Source of the DNA: Gamarada debralockiae
Taxonomy: Eukaryota > Ascomycota > Leotiomycetes > Helotiales > Hyphodiscaceae
DNA length: 64,000 nt
Assembly (NCBI GenBank): GCA_002803225.1
Contig: NXFV01001528.1
Coordinates: 1-64,000, forward strand
Direction of reading: 5' to 3'
A program made the translations under genes and the position numbers. Positions within the stretch are counted from its first letter, which is position 1, and each line of letters begins with the position of its first letter. Positions 22,234 to 32,135 of this stretch are shown piece by piece. The notes beneath the pieces were generated by a model. It had not been told where the DNA came from. It made no database searches and was given only the letters and a program-made list of their open reading frames with translations.

Positions 22234-23818
22234 ATGTGCGTCTATATAAGTGACCAGAAGACGTTGTCGAGGAGGATTCTGGATAGTGGCCACTCGACCT
22301 GTAGCATTGGTTCCAGCGTTGACTCTGATGTTGCCCCCGCGTCCGAAGACTTTCCGAACCCTCGAGCCAATGTTGAGGGCTTGGTCGAGGGGATCGAGTG
22401 TTGGAAGGCGCTTTCAGATCACGCAATTGGTATCAGCGGAGTGACGCTTGAACTTTCCTCCGCAATCAATGAACTGAAGAGCGAGAACGAAGCCCTTCGA
22501 GACCTTCTGGAAATTCGCAAGAACAAGGTAGATGAGCTTCTAGTGCAGCTTGAGGAACTTTATACATCTATCAGTGCGTTTAAGGCGAGACATCTATCCC
22601 AAGCTCTATTGAAATTATTCGAGTACTTTGATTCCGGGGAAAATATTTCTGTCGTGACAGGAATTGTATCTTCGTGTGCAAGCACGAAGCTGAACTAGGC
22701 CATCGCCTCGGCACAGGGGTTCACTGCTATATTTCTGTAGCATGGGACCCATGTACTCACCCTCCAGTGTCCTTTCCTCCTCTGCCAAGACGTGAGGGAG
22801 ACCTCGATTCGAGAGCCATTCCGGAATTTGGCAACCAAGCTTCGAATAGCCTGGAAGCTTCAAAAACTAAACTAGTCGAGCTCGAGGGTCGACACAGAGA
22901 TCTTTTGCGATCATACGACTCCCTCCAACTTGAACACTCGAGTATGAAGTCGGAGCTAGGCCGGCTTCGAAAAGAGAATGTCAGGTTCGAAGGCTCATCC
23001 ACGACAAATTCAACACGGCGTATTCCTGCGGTCTCGCGTAGTACGGAGTCAGAGCTCCTACAACGGCTTCGAAGGCTGGAACAAGTCGTCGAAGAACTTA
23101 GTGGAGATGGAGAACCTGCATCGTCCGAGTCAGGCGGAGAAGCCGACTCAGTGTCCATACAGCAAAGGGAGCAAGTGGCAGTCAAGACAACAGACCCCCC
23201 CCTTTTAACCCACCGGCTGCACGGGCCGACGAATTGGAGAAGGAGATCGACTTACTCCTTGACTCGATGAGAACATCCAGTGCCACCGTCGATGGCGAGG
23301 ATTCCCACACACCAAACGCCAATTTGGACTTGGAAATCCCAGGTCGAGCATCTAACAACCGACAAGAACCCCTCAGCCCAGGTATTCAAACGACCGAAGC
23401 TCAAGATTCGATGTCCAACAAAAAACGTCGAACGGCAAAAGACGCAGCGAAATTCAAATGCGAAAAATACCCCAAGCAATTCACCCGATCGTCAACGCTT
23501 CGAGAGCATGCCCGGACCCACAGCAATCACCGTCCATTCATGTGTCGCGTGTGTGGCAAATCTTTCGTGCGCCTAAAGGACCGGAATCGCCATGATGCAC
23601 TCCATACCGGGGAGAAGAAATTCGCTTGCAAAAGGGGAAGACCGATGTTCTCTGAATCGTGGGGCTGTGGACTCAAGTTCGCTAGAGAGGACGCTCTCGT
23701 TGCACACTTTCGCAATGAGGCCGGTTGGGCATGCTTAAGGCCCATTCTGACAGACCGCGAGCTACACGACTGCTTTTTGCAATTTGCCGATGGGCAAGAT
23801 CTAGACGGCAGGTTTTAA
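22234..23818 (+). pseudogene. Coiled-coil C2H2 zinc-finger protein, damaged
   Basis: The first block (22234-22698) contains heptad-like ELSSAINELKSENEALRDLL. The second (about 22790-23200) has KTKLVELEGRHRDLL and [19 protein letters not shown]. The third (about 23200-23818) codes for the fingers. An intron probably joins blocks one and two. Blocks two and three are in different frames that meet at a run of eight C at 23195-23202, so a one-base indel is likely. Finger 1 reads [20 protein letters not shown], with Tyr where the second Cys should be. Finger 2 ([17 protein letters not shown]) is complete. The third, spaced finger ([17 protein letters not shown]) is of the type common in fungal C2H2 factors. 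Probably a nuclear DNA-binding protein in origin. Whether it still works depends on the C-run being real. Confidence 0.7.
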
Positions 23819-25038
23819 TGTAGAAAGATAATCACCTTCGTTGGCAACAAAGTTTGTCATCGTCTTCTGGGCTTCATCACCAATAAAAGGGAATTTTGTG
23901 TCAAGTGCCTATTTCCGAAGTCGAACTGCCCTCAGAGTGTTTGGCACCGAGAATAAGTATGACTGTGCGGGACAGCTTCACTGTCACACTGGAGGGCCCG
24001 GGCGGCATCGATGAGAAGGTCTTCGAAACAAGCTCACCCCAGTTGATTCCCAACCCATCGATGACATCGACCCCAATAATGTCCATCCCTACGTGGCGGA
24101 AAACCCTATGTGCCGGAACGACTTCATAGTTTGGGGGTCTTAAATCTCTACCACATAAATATATAAAGTTACAATTAGTTTACTATTGTTCTTTAGCTAT
24201 TTCTCTACAAGGGTTCGGTTTGTAGTAAGAAAATACTATAGTTGTAGTCATATTATCAATTGTCCCATCAATGGCGTTGAAAGCCCTTTTAGCTGTTCTC
24301 CCTTGCTCTATTATAACTATTGGCCTATCTCCAAATTTCGGGACTATAGCATGAAGCTTCTATCAAGAAAGAATATAGCTCCAAAGTTTAAAGACACAGA
24401 GCGTAAGGCAACCTTTATGCCGGATTTATCCGGATAAAGTGGAGGAAGTATACAATATGCCAAGCATCTTAATAAGTGAAGAGGTGCTTATATAATATCA
24501 TATTTACAGTTACAGTAAATTAATCGTATTATATTGTATATTATATAGTCGCTAGCGAAATCGGTTTCCGCCTTGAAATACTCTTAAAATTTAAACCAAG
24601 CCACATTGCTAGCGCTCTTAAGATGTATCACGTGATGAGCTTGTCACGTGCCTCACCGACTGTTTTGCGGACCAATCACGCGGTGAGATTGGCGGGGCGG
24701 CAGAATCCTTTTTATATTCTGGCCTTGGTGTTATCGATCATACTCTCTCTTTCTTTCCTTAGTTTAGTTTTTGCCTTACGAATAGGACTTATTTTCAGTA
24801 CCCTTGCGACTGATCCTTGACGATTGTGACAAGATTGAGCTGGATGTTCAGACGATCGAGTGAAACTGCTGTTTAGCTAATAAGCTCCATGTTCATCGTG
24901 CTTTATTCTATGCTTTCTTGGCCGCGATAAATCTTGAAGTTAACGTGGAATATAGAGAGAGGGAAATTGGGTAAATGTATAACTTTGATATAGAATCTCG
25001 GTATTTCTATTGAGAGAAAGCTGCTACTCTTTGTATTT
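23819..25038. other. Gene-free, AT-rich region
   Basis: No supported gene. 24140-24600 is very AT-rich. TCACGTGA lies at 24628-24635, with a second CACGTG nearby. An open frame at 23896-24129 shows no recognisable motif. Confidence 0.5.
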
Positions 25039-26160
25039 CTATCCAAATATTCCCGCCCAACTCGGATTTACAGTTCGCTCAGGGTTATATATCAGCCAAT
25101 ACCAAAACACGCAGACAACAATGTTAGTTACACAAAACGCTAAAGCATACACCGCACTAGCATCCACAGCAGGCGAACTTTCCTGGCTCGAGGATACTAG
25201 GAGGGTCTCTCCAAGCCTTGGACTCAAGCTGCAGAGCTTCTTAACAGCCCACACGAAACCTGGCATGCTGCAAACACTAATAGGGAAAAGCGCGGAATCC
25301 ATCCCAAACCCAGATTCTATAGCTGTAAGCGCAAGTATACATAAAACAGACATCAGAGCCAAGTAGAGAACCACCATAAAACTAATACAGAATCGTTCAG
25401 ACCATTTTCTTCCATAACCTCGAGTATGATACTCATGTTGTAGGCTAGCGAGACCACTAATCCCTACTAAAAGCCATAGGAATGGCATGAAGATAATCAT
25501 ACCTCCACACAAGAAAGCCCATAGCAAAGCCATCACGAAAACACTGTCGTGGGTCTTGTCATTACTGTAAGTTGAGCATCGAAAAGCCCAAATGCTAAAA
25601 AAAGCCCATAGAAGAACAGTGCAGTGAGCTACTAATCCAGCGTAGCACAACCATAATTCCACAGATTCGAATTGTCGGGCAACGTGTAATTCCGCTGCCT
25701 CTCGCGCGGAGGAATTGCGGATTCCAGGCAAAGACGAATAGATTGAAGGGATTCTTGATCTTCTATGAAACAGCGCCGCCGCCTCAGTCACCAGAAACGT
25801 GAAGAGGAACATGCCTCCCCATACTTTGGTCCACGGTACACCTTGCATTGCCATCAACTTGATTGATGGGCCTAGGGTCCCGACTATGAAAAACACCCAG
25901 CGTAACCATGTCTGCTTCTCTAGGCTTTGGAGCCCTTCACTCGCGTCCTCAATGTCCTTGTAGCGCTCTCGTAATATAGTCTCCAAGGCTTGGTGGAGGG
26001 AGATGGGGAGGAGGCACGGCGTAATGAAGACTCGTAGGAGGAAGGTGAGCGCATCGAGAGCGCAGATAATGGGCGAGCTGCGGAGGTAGGTACGGTAGCG
26101 GCTGGGGAGGGAGAGGACTCGACCGGAAGGTTGGGTCATGACGTTTGTGACGAGGGGCAT
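25039..26160 (-). CDS. Multi-pass membrane protein, function unknown
   Basis: A single uninterrupted frame of 373 codons. About seven hydrophobic segments are visible, for example WLRWVFFIVGTLGPSIKLM, VWGGMFLFTFLVTEAAALF, ALLWAFLCGGMIIFMPFLWL, FCISFMVVLYLALMSVLCIL and ALAFCVTNIVVCVFWYWLIY. The frame ends in a short polar tail. No signal peptide and no known transporter signature. Fungal genomes hold many such orphan integral membrane proteins. An earlier in-frame start is not seen. Confidence 0.75.
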   Translation of the reverse strand: MPLVTNVMTQPSGRVLSLPSRYRTYLRSSPIICALDALTFLLRVFITPCLLPISLHQALETILRERYKDIEDASEGLQSLEKQTWLRWVFFIVGTLGPSIKLMAMQGVPWTKVWGGMFLFTFLVTEAAALFHRRSRIPSIYSSLPGIRNSSAREAAELHVARQFESVELWLCYAGLVAHCTVLLWAFFSIWAFRCSTYSNDKTHDSVFVMALLWAFLCGGMIIFMPFLWLLVGISGLASLQHEYHTRGYGRKWSERFCISFMVVLYLALMSVLCILALTAIESGFGMDSALFPISVCSMPGFVWAVKKLCSLSPRLGETLLVSSSQESSPAVDASAVYALAFCVTNIVVCVFWYWLIYNPERTVNPSWAGIFG

Positions 26161-27888
26161 GAGTGTCCAGAAAAGTGTTTGCCATGATACGGTGGACGAG
26201 CCTTCGGTGATTGTCAGCTATACCCAGGAATTTTGGGGAGATCGGACTGATGCATACCGTCAGAAGACATTGAGCCAGGTTACTCAGCTCGAAACTCTTA
26301 TTCAGAACGCACCACAGTTGGCTGACATGTCTTCGGTAGTGGTGAGGCTACTAATGCTTCGTGAATTGTAAGATTCAGGGCTGACGCCTTTTGCTTGAAA
26401 CCCGATCACGTGCGTAACAGTACCCCCAGCCACTATTGGCCTTTATGCCTAAGGCTTATAATTGAAATTACGGCGCAAATATTACGGGGTTGTTTTGCAC
26501 TAACCAAAATCGTCACTCGCTTTGATCTGAGCTATCAGGGGGAGAAAAAAAGTGGCCGATTTTGGCCTATGTCCATCTCCTACTTTCAGGTTCACAAATC
26601 AGCCACAAAACCTTAGTTAAAATTTCCAAAATTTAGTCAAAAGACAGCTTAGCTTCTTTGAAGCGTTAGAATCAAATTTTAGCAAATTTAATCAAGTTTT
26701 GTAGAAGTTTTGTTATTACTGAAGTAAGGCTTTTAGTGTTGTGCACGTGCCAATTTCGGCCACTTTTTTCTCCGATCCGCGTGGCGATCATGTATAAATT
26801 TGCGCGCCACAACGCCACAAGGCTAGTAACGATTTCCTGCATAGACCTTAGAGCTCGGATAAGACCCCTTTATAAGTATCAGGGATAGTATAAGCTTAGT
26901 TGTGGAGCTGTAGTGTAGGAAGCATGTTATACTATAAAAGGAGACTCTTTGCAAATCAGGCGTAAGGGCGATAATGAGAATGTGATTTTCTAGTGGGAGG
27001 GGTTTAGGGTATCTAGGAATGGCCATGGAATATAACTTATAAGGAAATATTAGAGATATCGAGGTGTGCACAGATTTTAAGATACTTGAAGTTAAAGTAC
27101 CTATCTTTTTTCCGGGCACATAGGGTTTCCGCTACGCAGGGATGGACGTTAAGGAGAGAGCTTTCGTATGTTTGCTCTTTCTATACTCTGAAATCCTCTA
27201 ATTACTTGTGTAGGTGTGGCGACTTCACTTATGGTTCTTGACTCTCGGTTTCTTGGGTTACATATTCAAGTACCTTGATCAGACCGACATTTTATCTTCC
27301 CTGCCTCCGCTCGTTGTTGATCATGCTGATGAGCCAGTTAGAGCAACGCCTATGTCTTTGGGATGAATGAGGACCTCAAGCTGTATGGAATCAGCTCAAT
27401 TGCTTTACGACCCAGCCTCGATGGTGATTGAGATATCGTGAGGGACTTGTGAGAGTTGTGGATGAATTTATGTGATATGAAGGAGAGCAAGGGGAGGTTG
27501 GATTCGGCCTGTCGGGTTCGAACGTTGGAAAGGAAAGCTGTTGCGGGGTCAGAATTGTAGAATGTGAAAGCAGCTTGACATTTAGAGAGTCGTGACCCAA
27601 GCAAGGGCTATATATACAGCGTAGTGACTCATACCCTAGGCAACAGGGTCAAGTTGGTTATGACTCAGGGTCGCGTTCCAACAAAAAGCGCTCATTTGAA
27701 AACTGAAGCGAAAACGACAAGTTGCGAGAATTAGAGAAGGCAGCTGCTCGAAATGGCTTACCACTCCAGAATTAGCCATATGGCGGGTCTGACTATGTTT
27801 CAGTAGGACGCATAAGAGGGAGGACATGCCTTATTAATCGTTCATCAGGCTTTCCACATGAAAATGAAGCTTTATCCTCGATTGGTCA
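26161..27888. other. Intergenic region carrying a small inverted-repeat element
   Basis: No supported gene. It contains the MITE-like element at 26541-26773, with AT-rich sequence around it. Confidence 0.5.
26541..26773. mobile_element. MITE-like element with about 25-base terminal inverted repeats
   Basis: The left end (26541-26568) starts GGAGAAAAAAAGTGGCCGAT. The right end (26749-26773), read on the minus strand, starts GGAGAAAAAAGTGGCCGAAA. The two agree over about 25 bases with few differences, including the following TTGGC. The 233-base interior is AT-rich with no coding frame. The size and inverted ends fit a non-autonomous DNA transposon, probably Tc1/mariner-like (pogo/Fot1 group). 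A TA target duplication is not evident directly at these ends, so the true borders may lie slightly further out. Confidence 0.7.
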
Positions 27889-29589
27889 TCACGAGCCCAA
27901 TCCCGTATAGCAAGGGAATATCTTATGCGCAGTGTCTTCCTCAAACCCCACACATTTCCAGCACTTCAACAAGCCTTCCGGATCATACTTCCTCTTGATC
28001 TCAAGTAGCTTCTCATAATTATCTCCCCACCACTTTGTTTCCCAATCTGCCGTCCAAGGTGAGTCCTCATTCATGTAACTCCCACCATCTGGCGTGTCGT
28101 CCGCAATCATGGCCGTAAGGTTGGCCTGAAGCTGTATCCACGCTTCACGTTGAGTGATTGAGCTATTCCATGCCCAAGTCACTCCCATCCCAAGCTCCCA
28201 GATTGCGCTCCTCCATGCAGGTGTTGCGGATGTGGATTCAGGATCCCAGGGATATAGCCAGGGTGCTGTGGCGGGGATGTAGGTCGAGAGCCCTACTGAC
28301 AGCATATGCTCCATGAATGTCAACAGCTTTGCGCGACCTTCCACATTTTCAAATAGTGACGCTGGAATCAAGCGTGAAGCCAGGATTCGAGGCCCTCCAA
28401 CCGCGGCTTCATTGCTAATAACATACTTCGTGTAGAAAGCATACCAAGAAGGCAGCGTCTCAATCACTACAGTCCCATTATTCGCTCTCGCAAACTCGGC
28501 GGCTGGCGACATGGATTTCGTAGCCTCGGAAAGATTCAGAAGTGAGGTAACGCAGATGAGGTTGCTGGCGACATAATGACCGCCCCATCCCTGATTGGCC
28601 CAGCCAAGGCCATTGTCGACGAGAATTTGAAGCCATTGCTTCACATTCTGTGCAGTTTCATAGTATTTAATCACGGCAACAGATAGACTCATGGCTGGCT
28701 CAACTCGATGCGTGGCTTCCATCACCACACCGAACGTTCCTCCGCCTCCGCCTCGTAATGCCCAGAAGAGGTCTGGATGCTGACATTGATTTGCAACACG
28801 CAAGATCCCATCAGGAGTCACGATCTTGAATTGCACAACGCGATCGATTCCCAGCCCCAGAACCGGTGAGAGCACAGAATGGCCACCACCTTGGACCCAG
28901 CCACCAGAGACACCGATCGTGGAGGCATACCCCCCGACAAACGTCACGTTCTCGGATTCAGCGAATTCATAGACTTCTTGCGAGGATGTGCCGGCTCCTG
29001 TAGTAATGGTATTCACAGCTTCGAATTCAGATGCTGAACATCCTTCCGGAATGAAGTACGGATATCGAGAGACTCCTCCGATGTTGTGCATCCACAGACC
29101 CAGTGAGCCCTTCAGGCTGCTACGGCCTTGGTAATCGTGGCCGCTGTTCTTGATAGAAAGCCTGATGCCTGTCTCTCGAGAGAACTTCAAAGCAGCTACG
29201 ACATCGGAGACTGAATGGACGTCAATGTAATATTGCGAAACGCTGCCTTGGTTGCAACTTTTGTTGGTGAATGCAAGAGGATTTTTCGGGTTGAGGTTAT
29301 CGAGAAGACATTGATCTGTTGCATTCGATTCGCACATCTCGGCTTGGTTGTTCATGAAGCCGCTGTAAAACTGGGCGCGGAAGGTGTCCGATGTGTAATT
29401 GGCTTGGATTTGAGCACATGATGCTGGATCGGGAGATACGGTCTGCCCATTGAAAATTGAGAAGCAAGGTAATGAGAGGGGTGTCGCTGTATGGAGATGG
29501 CCGGAGACGGAGTCGTTGAGAAATGTCCAGAAACCATTGCAACTTCCTGCGAAGATAATACTGGCCAGTAGCAGGACTTGACACATCAT
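27889..29589 (-). CDS. Secreted berberine-bridge-like FAD-linked oxidoreductase
   Basis: A single frame of 566 codons. The N-terminal hydrophobic stretch (MMCQVLLLASIIFAGSCNG) is a signal peptide. The FAD-binding PCMH/VAO domain has IKNSGHDYQGRS, whose His (about residue 151) is the usual flavin-linking histidine, then GVSGGWVQGGGHS near 226-238 and DLFWALRGGGGGTFGVV. The C-terminal BBE motif WGDNYEKLLEIKRKYDPEG is present. Many N-glycosylation sequons and Cys fit secretion. Relatives oxidise sugars or alkaloid-type and other secondary metabolites; the substrate here is unknown. No cluster partner lies next to it. Confidence 0.92.
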   Translation of the reverse strand: MMCQVLLLASIIFAGSCNGFWTFLNDSVSGHLHTATPLSLPCFSIFNGQTVSPDPASCAQIQANYTSDTFRAQFYSGFMNNQAEMCESNATDQCLLDNLNPKNPLAFTNKSCNQGSVSQYYIDVHSVSDVVAALKFSRETGIRLSIKNSGHDYQGRSSLKGSLGLWMHNIGGVSRYPYFIPEGCSASEFEAVNTITTGAGTSSQEVYEFAESENVTFVGGYASTIGVSGGWVQGGGHSVLSPVLGLGIDRVVQFKIVTPDGILRVANQCQHPDLFWALRGGGGGTFGVVMEATHRVEPAMSLSVAVIKYYETAQNVKQWLQILVDNGLGWANQGWGGHYVASNLICVTSLLNLSEATKSMSPAAEFARANNGTVVIETLPSWYAFYTKYVISNEAAVGGPRILASRLIPASLFENVEGRAKLLTFMEHMLSVGLSTYIPATAPWLYPWDPESTSATPAWRSAIWELGMGVTWAWNSSITQREAWIQLQANLTAMIADDTPDGGSYMNEDSPWTADWETKWWGDNYEKLLEIKRKYDPEGLLKCWKCVGFEEDTAHKIFPCYTGLGS

Positions 29590-30878
29590 TTGACTAAATA
29601 TCCCAACGGCCAGCAGAACAATTTAGCAAATAGAGCCTTTTCAGGAAGATGTCCATGGTTGAGGCGCTTGTCTTTATGGTCGATTCCTCATGGTGCAAGA
29701 TGCTCGTAGTCTGTATGTGACGCTGAGTAATACGTGGTACATGCATACCCGGCGAAGTGAATGATTATTGGTCAATGGTTACGTATCAGGGTTTAGCTAA
29801 GGAAATACTCCCCTGAAGCTGCGGGTGACTTCCCTCTCTCGGCATGATCGTCGAGAGCACAAAAAGCAGTTGAACCTTGTGACCACTTGCTTGGCAATGA
29901 AATAAAAAGGGAAATATATTACAGCCGCCATGCTAGGAAGAAAGTGCCACGTCGGAGGACAAGATTCAAATCCTAATAAGGGCTCTCAAGGTCAGGCTAT
30001 GAGACAAGCTGTGCCGTATGCTGGACGGGTAGTGAGAGCATAATGCTGCAACTCTGGAAGTGCCATACGAAAAAGAGGCTGTAAGCGAGCAGGCCCGAGT
30101 GTTACACATTGATCCGAAGCCAGGGAAAATGAAATCACGAAGTCCGCAAGGTGGGATGGGTTTTGCTTGCATGCTTCCATTCAGTACTATCTAGCAATCG
30201 CCATCATCGTATTCTTCATCGATTCGGTAGCATCCATTCATCAATGGACCGTTAGCAAGCTCGGGATTTCATCCCCTTCATCCACCACAACTTCGTCCAT
30301 CCAACCATCATCCCGTATTCAAGGTAGCAAGATTACCCAACCGTAATCAAATCCACGGAGACGCATTGCATTTACGTCTCCTCCAATTCTCCACTTCCAG
30401 ACGTACTAGTAGCAATCTATCCATCCTTCCATGTCCATTCCATTCCACCCATTCTTTTCCCATCGTCGATGTGTACTTTTGTTTGGAAAAAAAGACAACG
30501 CTTGCAGTGCTGTGCAGGAATGGTATTCGGAAGAAAGCCATGCCCATCCATCCATCTCTCCATCGTCCATTGAGGTGGGGGCAGAGGGCCAAATAAAAGA
30601 AACGAAAAAGAAAAGACCGCTAACAAACAAACACGATGAGGGAAAAAGCACGTCGCTAATGCCGATTTGATGACTGGGAAATTGTGCCAAGAGGAATTCG
30701 CTTATGCCGCACAAAAGAGGAATTTTTCGTTTTGGGAAATCTTTCTTCGCACAATTGGTACAAATTGTGATACATATGAGAGTTGAGGTGTTTTTGTTGT
30801 AGCAGCTTTCGATTGGTTGAGAAAGATCGATCGATATTTTGCCGCGGCGGATAGAAGAGGCCAACAACAATAGCGAGA
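29590..30878. other. Intergenic region
   Basis: Promoter of the FAD oxidase on the left and 3' flank of the cyclin on the right. CATCCATC-like words recur around 30418-30560. No supported gene. Confidence 0.5.
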
Positions 30879-32135
30879 TTAGTGCATGATCATGTCATTA
30901 TGATATGCTTGGTATTGCGGTTGTTGTTGGAGGTATGGGTTGCTGTGAGTCGGAGTTGGAGTGACGGGACATCGTGGTGGTTGATGATAGCCCTTAATCT
31001 CGTTCCCTCCCTGAAAGTACTCTCCTTCTGGCGTAATTGGCGGTGTCATGTAGCCGTTGACCATGTTGCCATACTGTTGCTTTTGCGGTGTGCCAGGGAA
31101 CATGTCGACAGTTGGGTTTGGCTTGTGCATCGCCGGCTCGCAGGGAGGTGTCGGTGGGCCAGCATGTCGTTGCAACAACTCTTGTTGTCGGAGGAAGTGT
31201 TCGAGGCTTGCTGAAGCTCTTGACATGTGCGGCGAGGCGTACTTTCGGTAGAGGACTTGGGAGGGACGGTCGAGTTTGTGAGAGAGGTTGATCATGGTAA
31301 TGTTCTCTAAGTGATCATGACCATCGGTGTTCTCTGGCCGGCCCAAAATACCACGGGCGAGAGCTAAAGTTGCTCGTGCCATCACGGAAGACTTTACTTG
31401 GACGAAGTCCTTGTGGTAGAGGGCGATCTCGCTCAGGTACAGCGCCATGTGCTCCACTTCAACATCCTCGCAGGCTGGTCCATCCTTCAACGCAAGCTGC
31501 AGCCAAGTATCAACGGCAGGGTGGCCAATAGTCCAGTCCAATGTATTCAAGACGTGCCATTCCATTTGTGTGAACATCTCCTCATCGTATAACGAGCAGC
31601 ACATGGACTTGAGTTCCCGTATCAAAGGTACGCGCTCCTTCCGGTCCCCATACTTGGCAGCGATCAACAGAGCAGCACACCCAACCAACTGGTAATGACG
31701 CTTGTAGACAACACGTCTTGAGCAGTATCGGTCGAGGAGGTTGACGGTGAGGTGGAGGGTCTCGGGGAGGAGTTGGAATGCAGCATGTGCTTCGACGAGG
31801 AAGTCGATGAGGTAGGGTCTCATGAACCATTGGATTTCTTGTTGGATATCTATTGAGGCAACATCTGGGAGAGTCTCGTCCTACAAGGAAAGGTCAGCAT
31901 AAAATGAAGTACAGTTTGGTAGCCAAGGCTTATTGACCTCCATCTGCTTCATGTGATTCATGATATCCTCAATGTATGCATCAGAAGCTTGTCTTGAGAG
32001 TTCATTCGCCATGGCTTCTTGCTTCCGACGTCCAATCAACTTGAGATATTCTTGAGGTGTACGAGAAGGATATGGGGCATCGTCAGACTCCACGAAGAAG
32101 CTATCGCAGGGTTGCTTCATATGGTGGTACGCCAT
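30879..32135 (-). CDS. G1/S-specific cyclin (Cln/Puc1 type)
   Basis: The model is join(30879..31880, 31938..32135) on the minus strand, giving 399 residues. One 57-base intron (GTCAAT..TTGTAG) sits between HMKQMEV-type sequence and DETLPDVASIDIQQEIQWF, where the Cln family has continuous sequence. The cyclin box includes MRPYLIDFLVEAHAAFQLLP, LLDRYCSRRVVYKRHYQLVG, ALLIAAKYGDRKERVPLIRE and EMFTQMEWHVLNTLDWTIGH. The C-terminal tail is Pro/Gln-rich with several TP sites, as expected for a CDK-regulated, short-lived protein. It binds the Cdc28/Cdk1 kinase and drives entry into S phase (family knowledge). The gene is intact. Confidence 0.95.
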
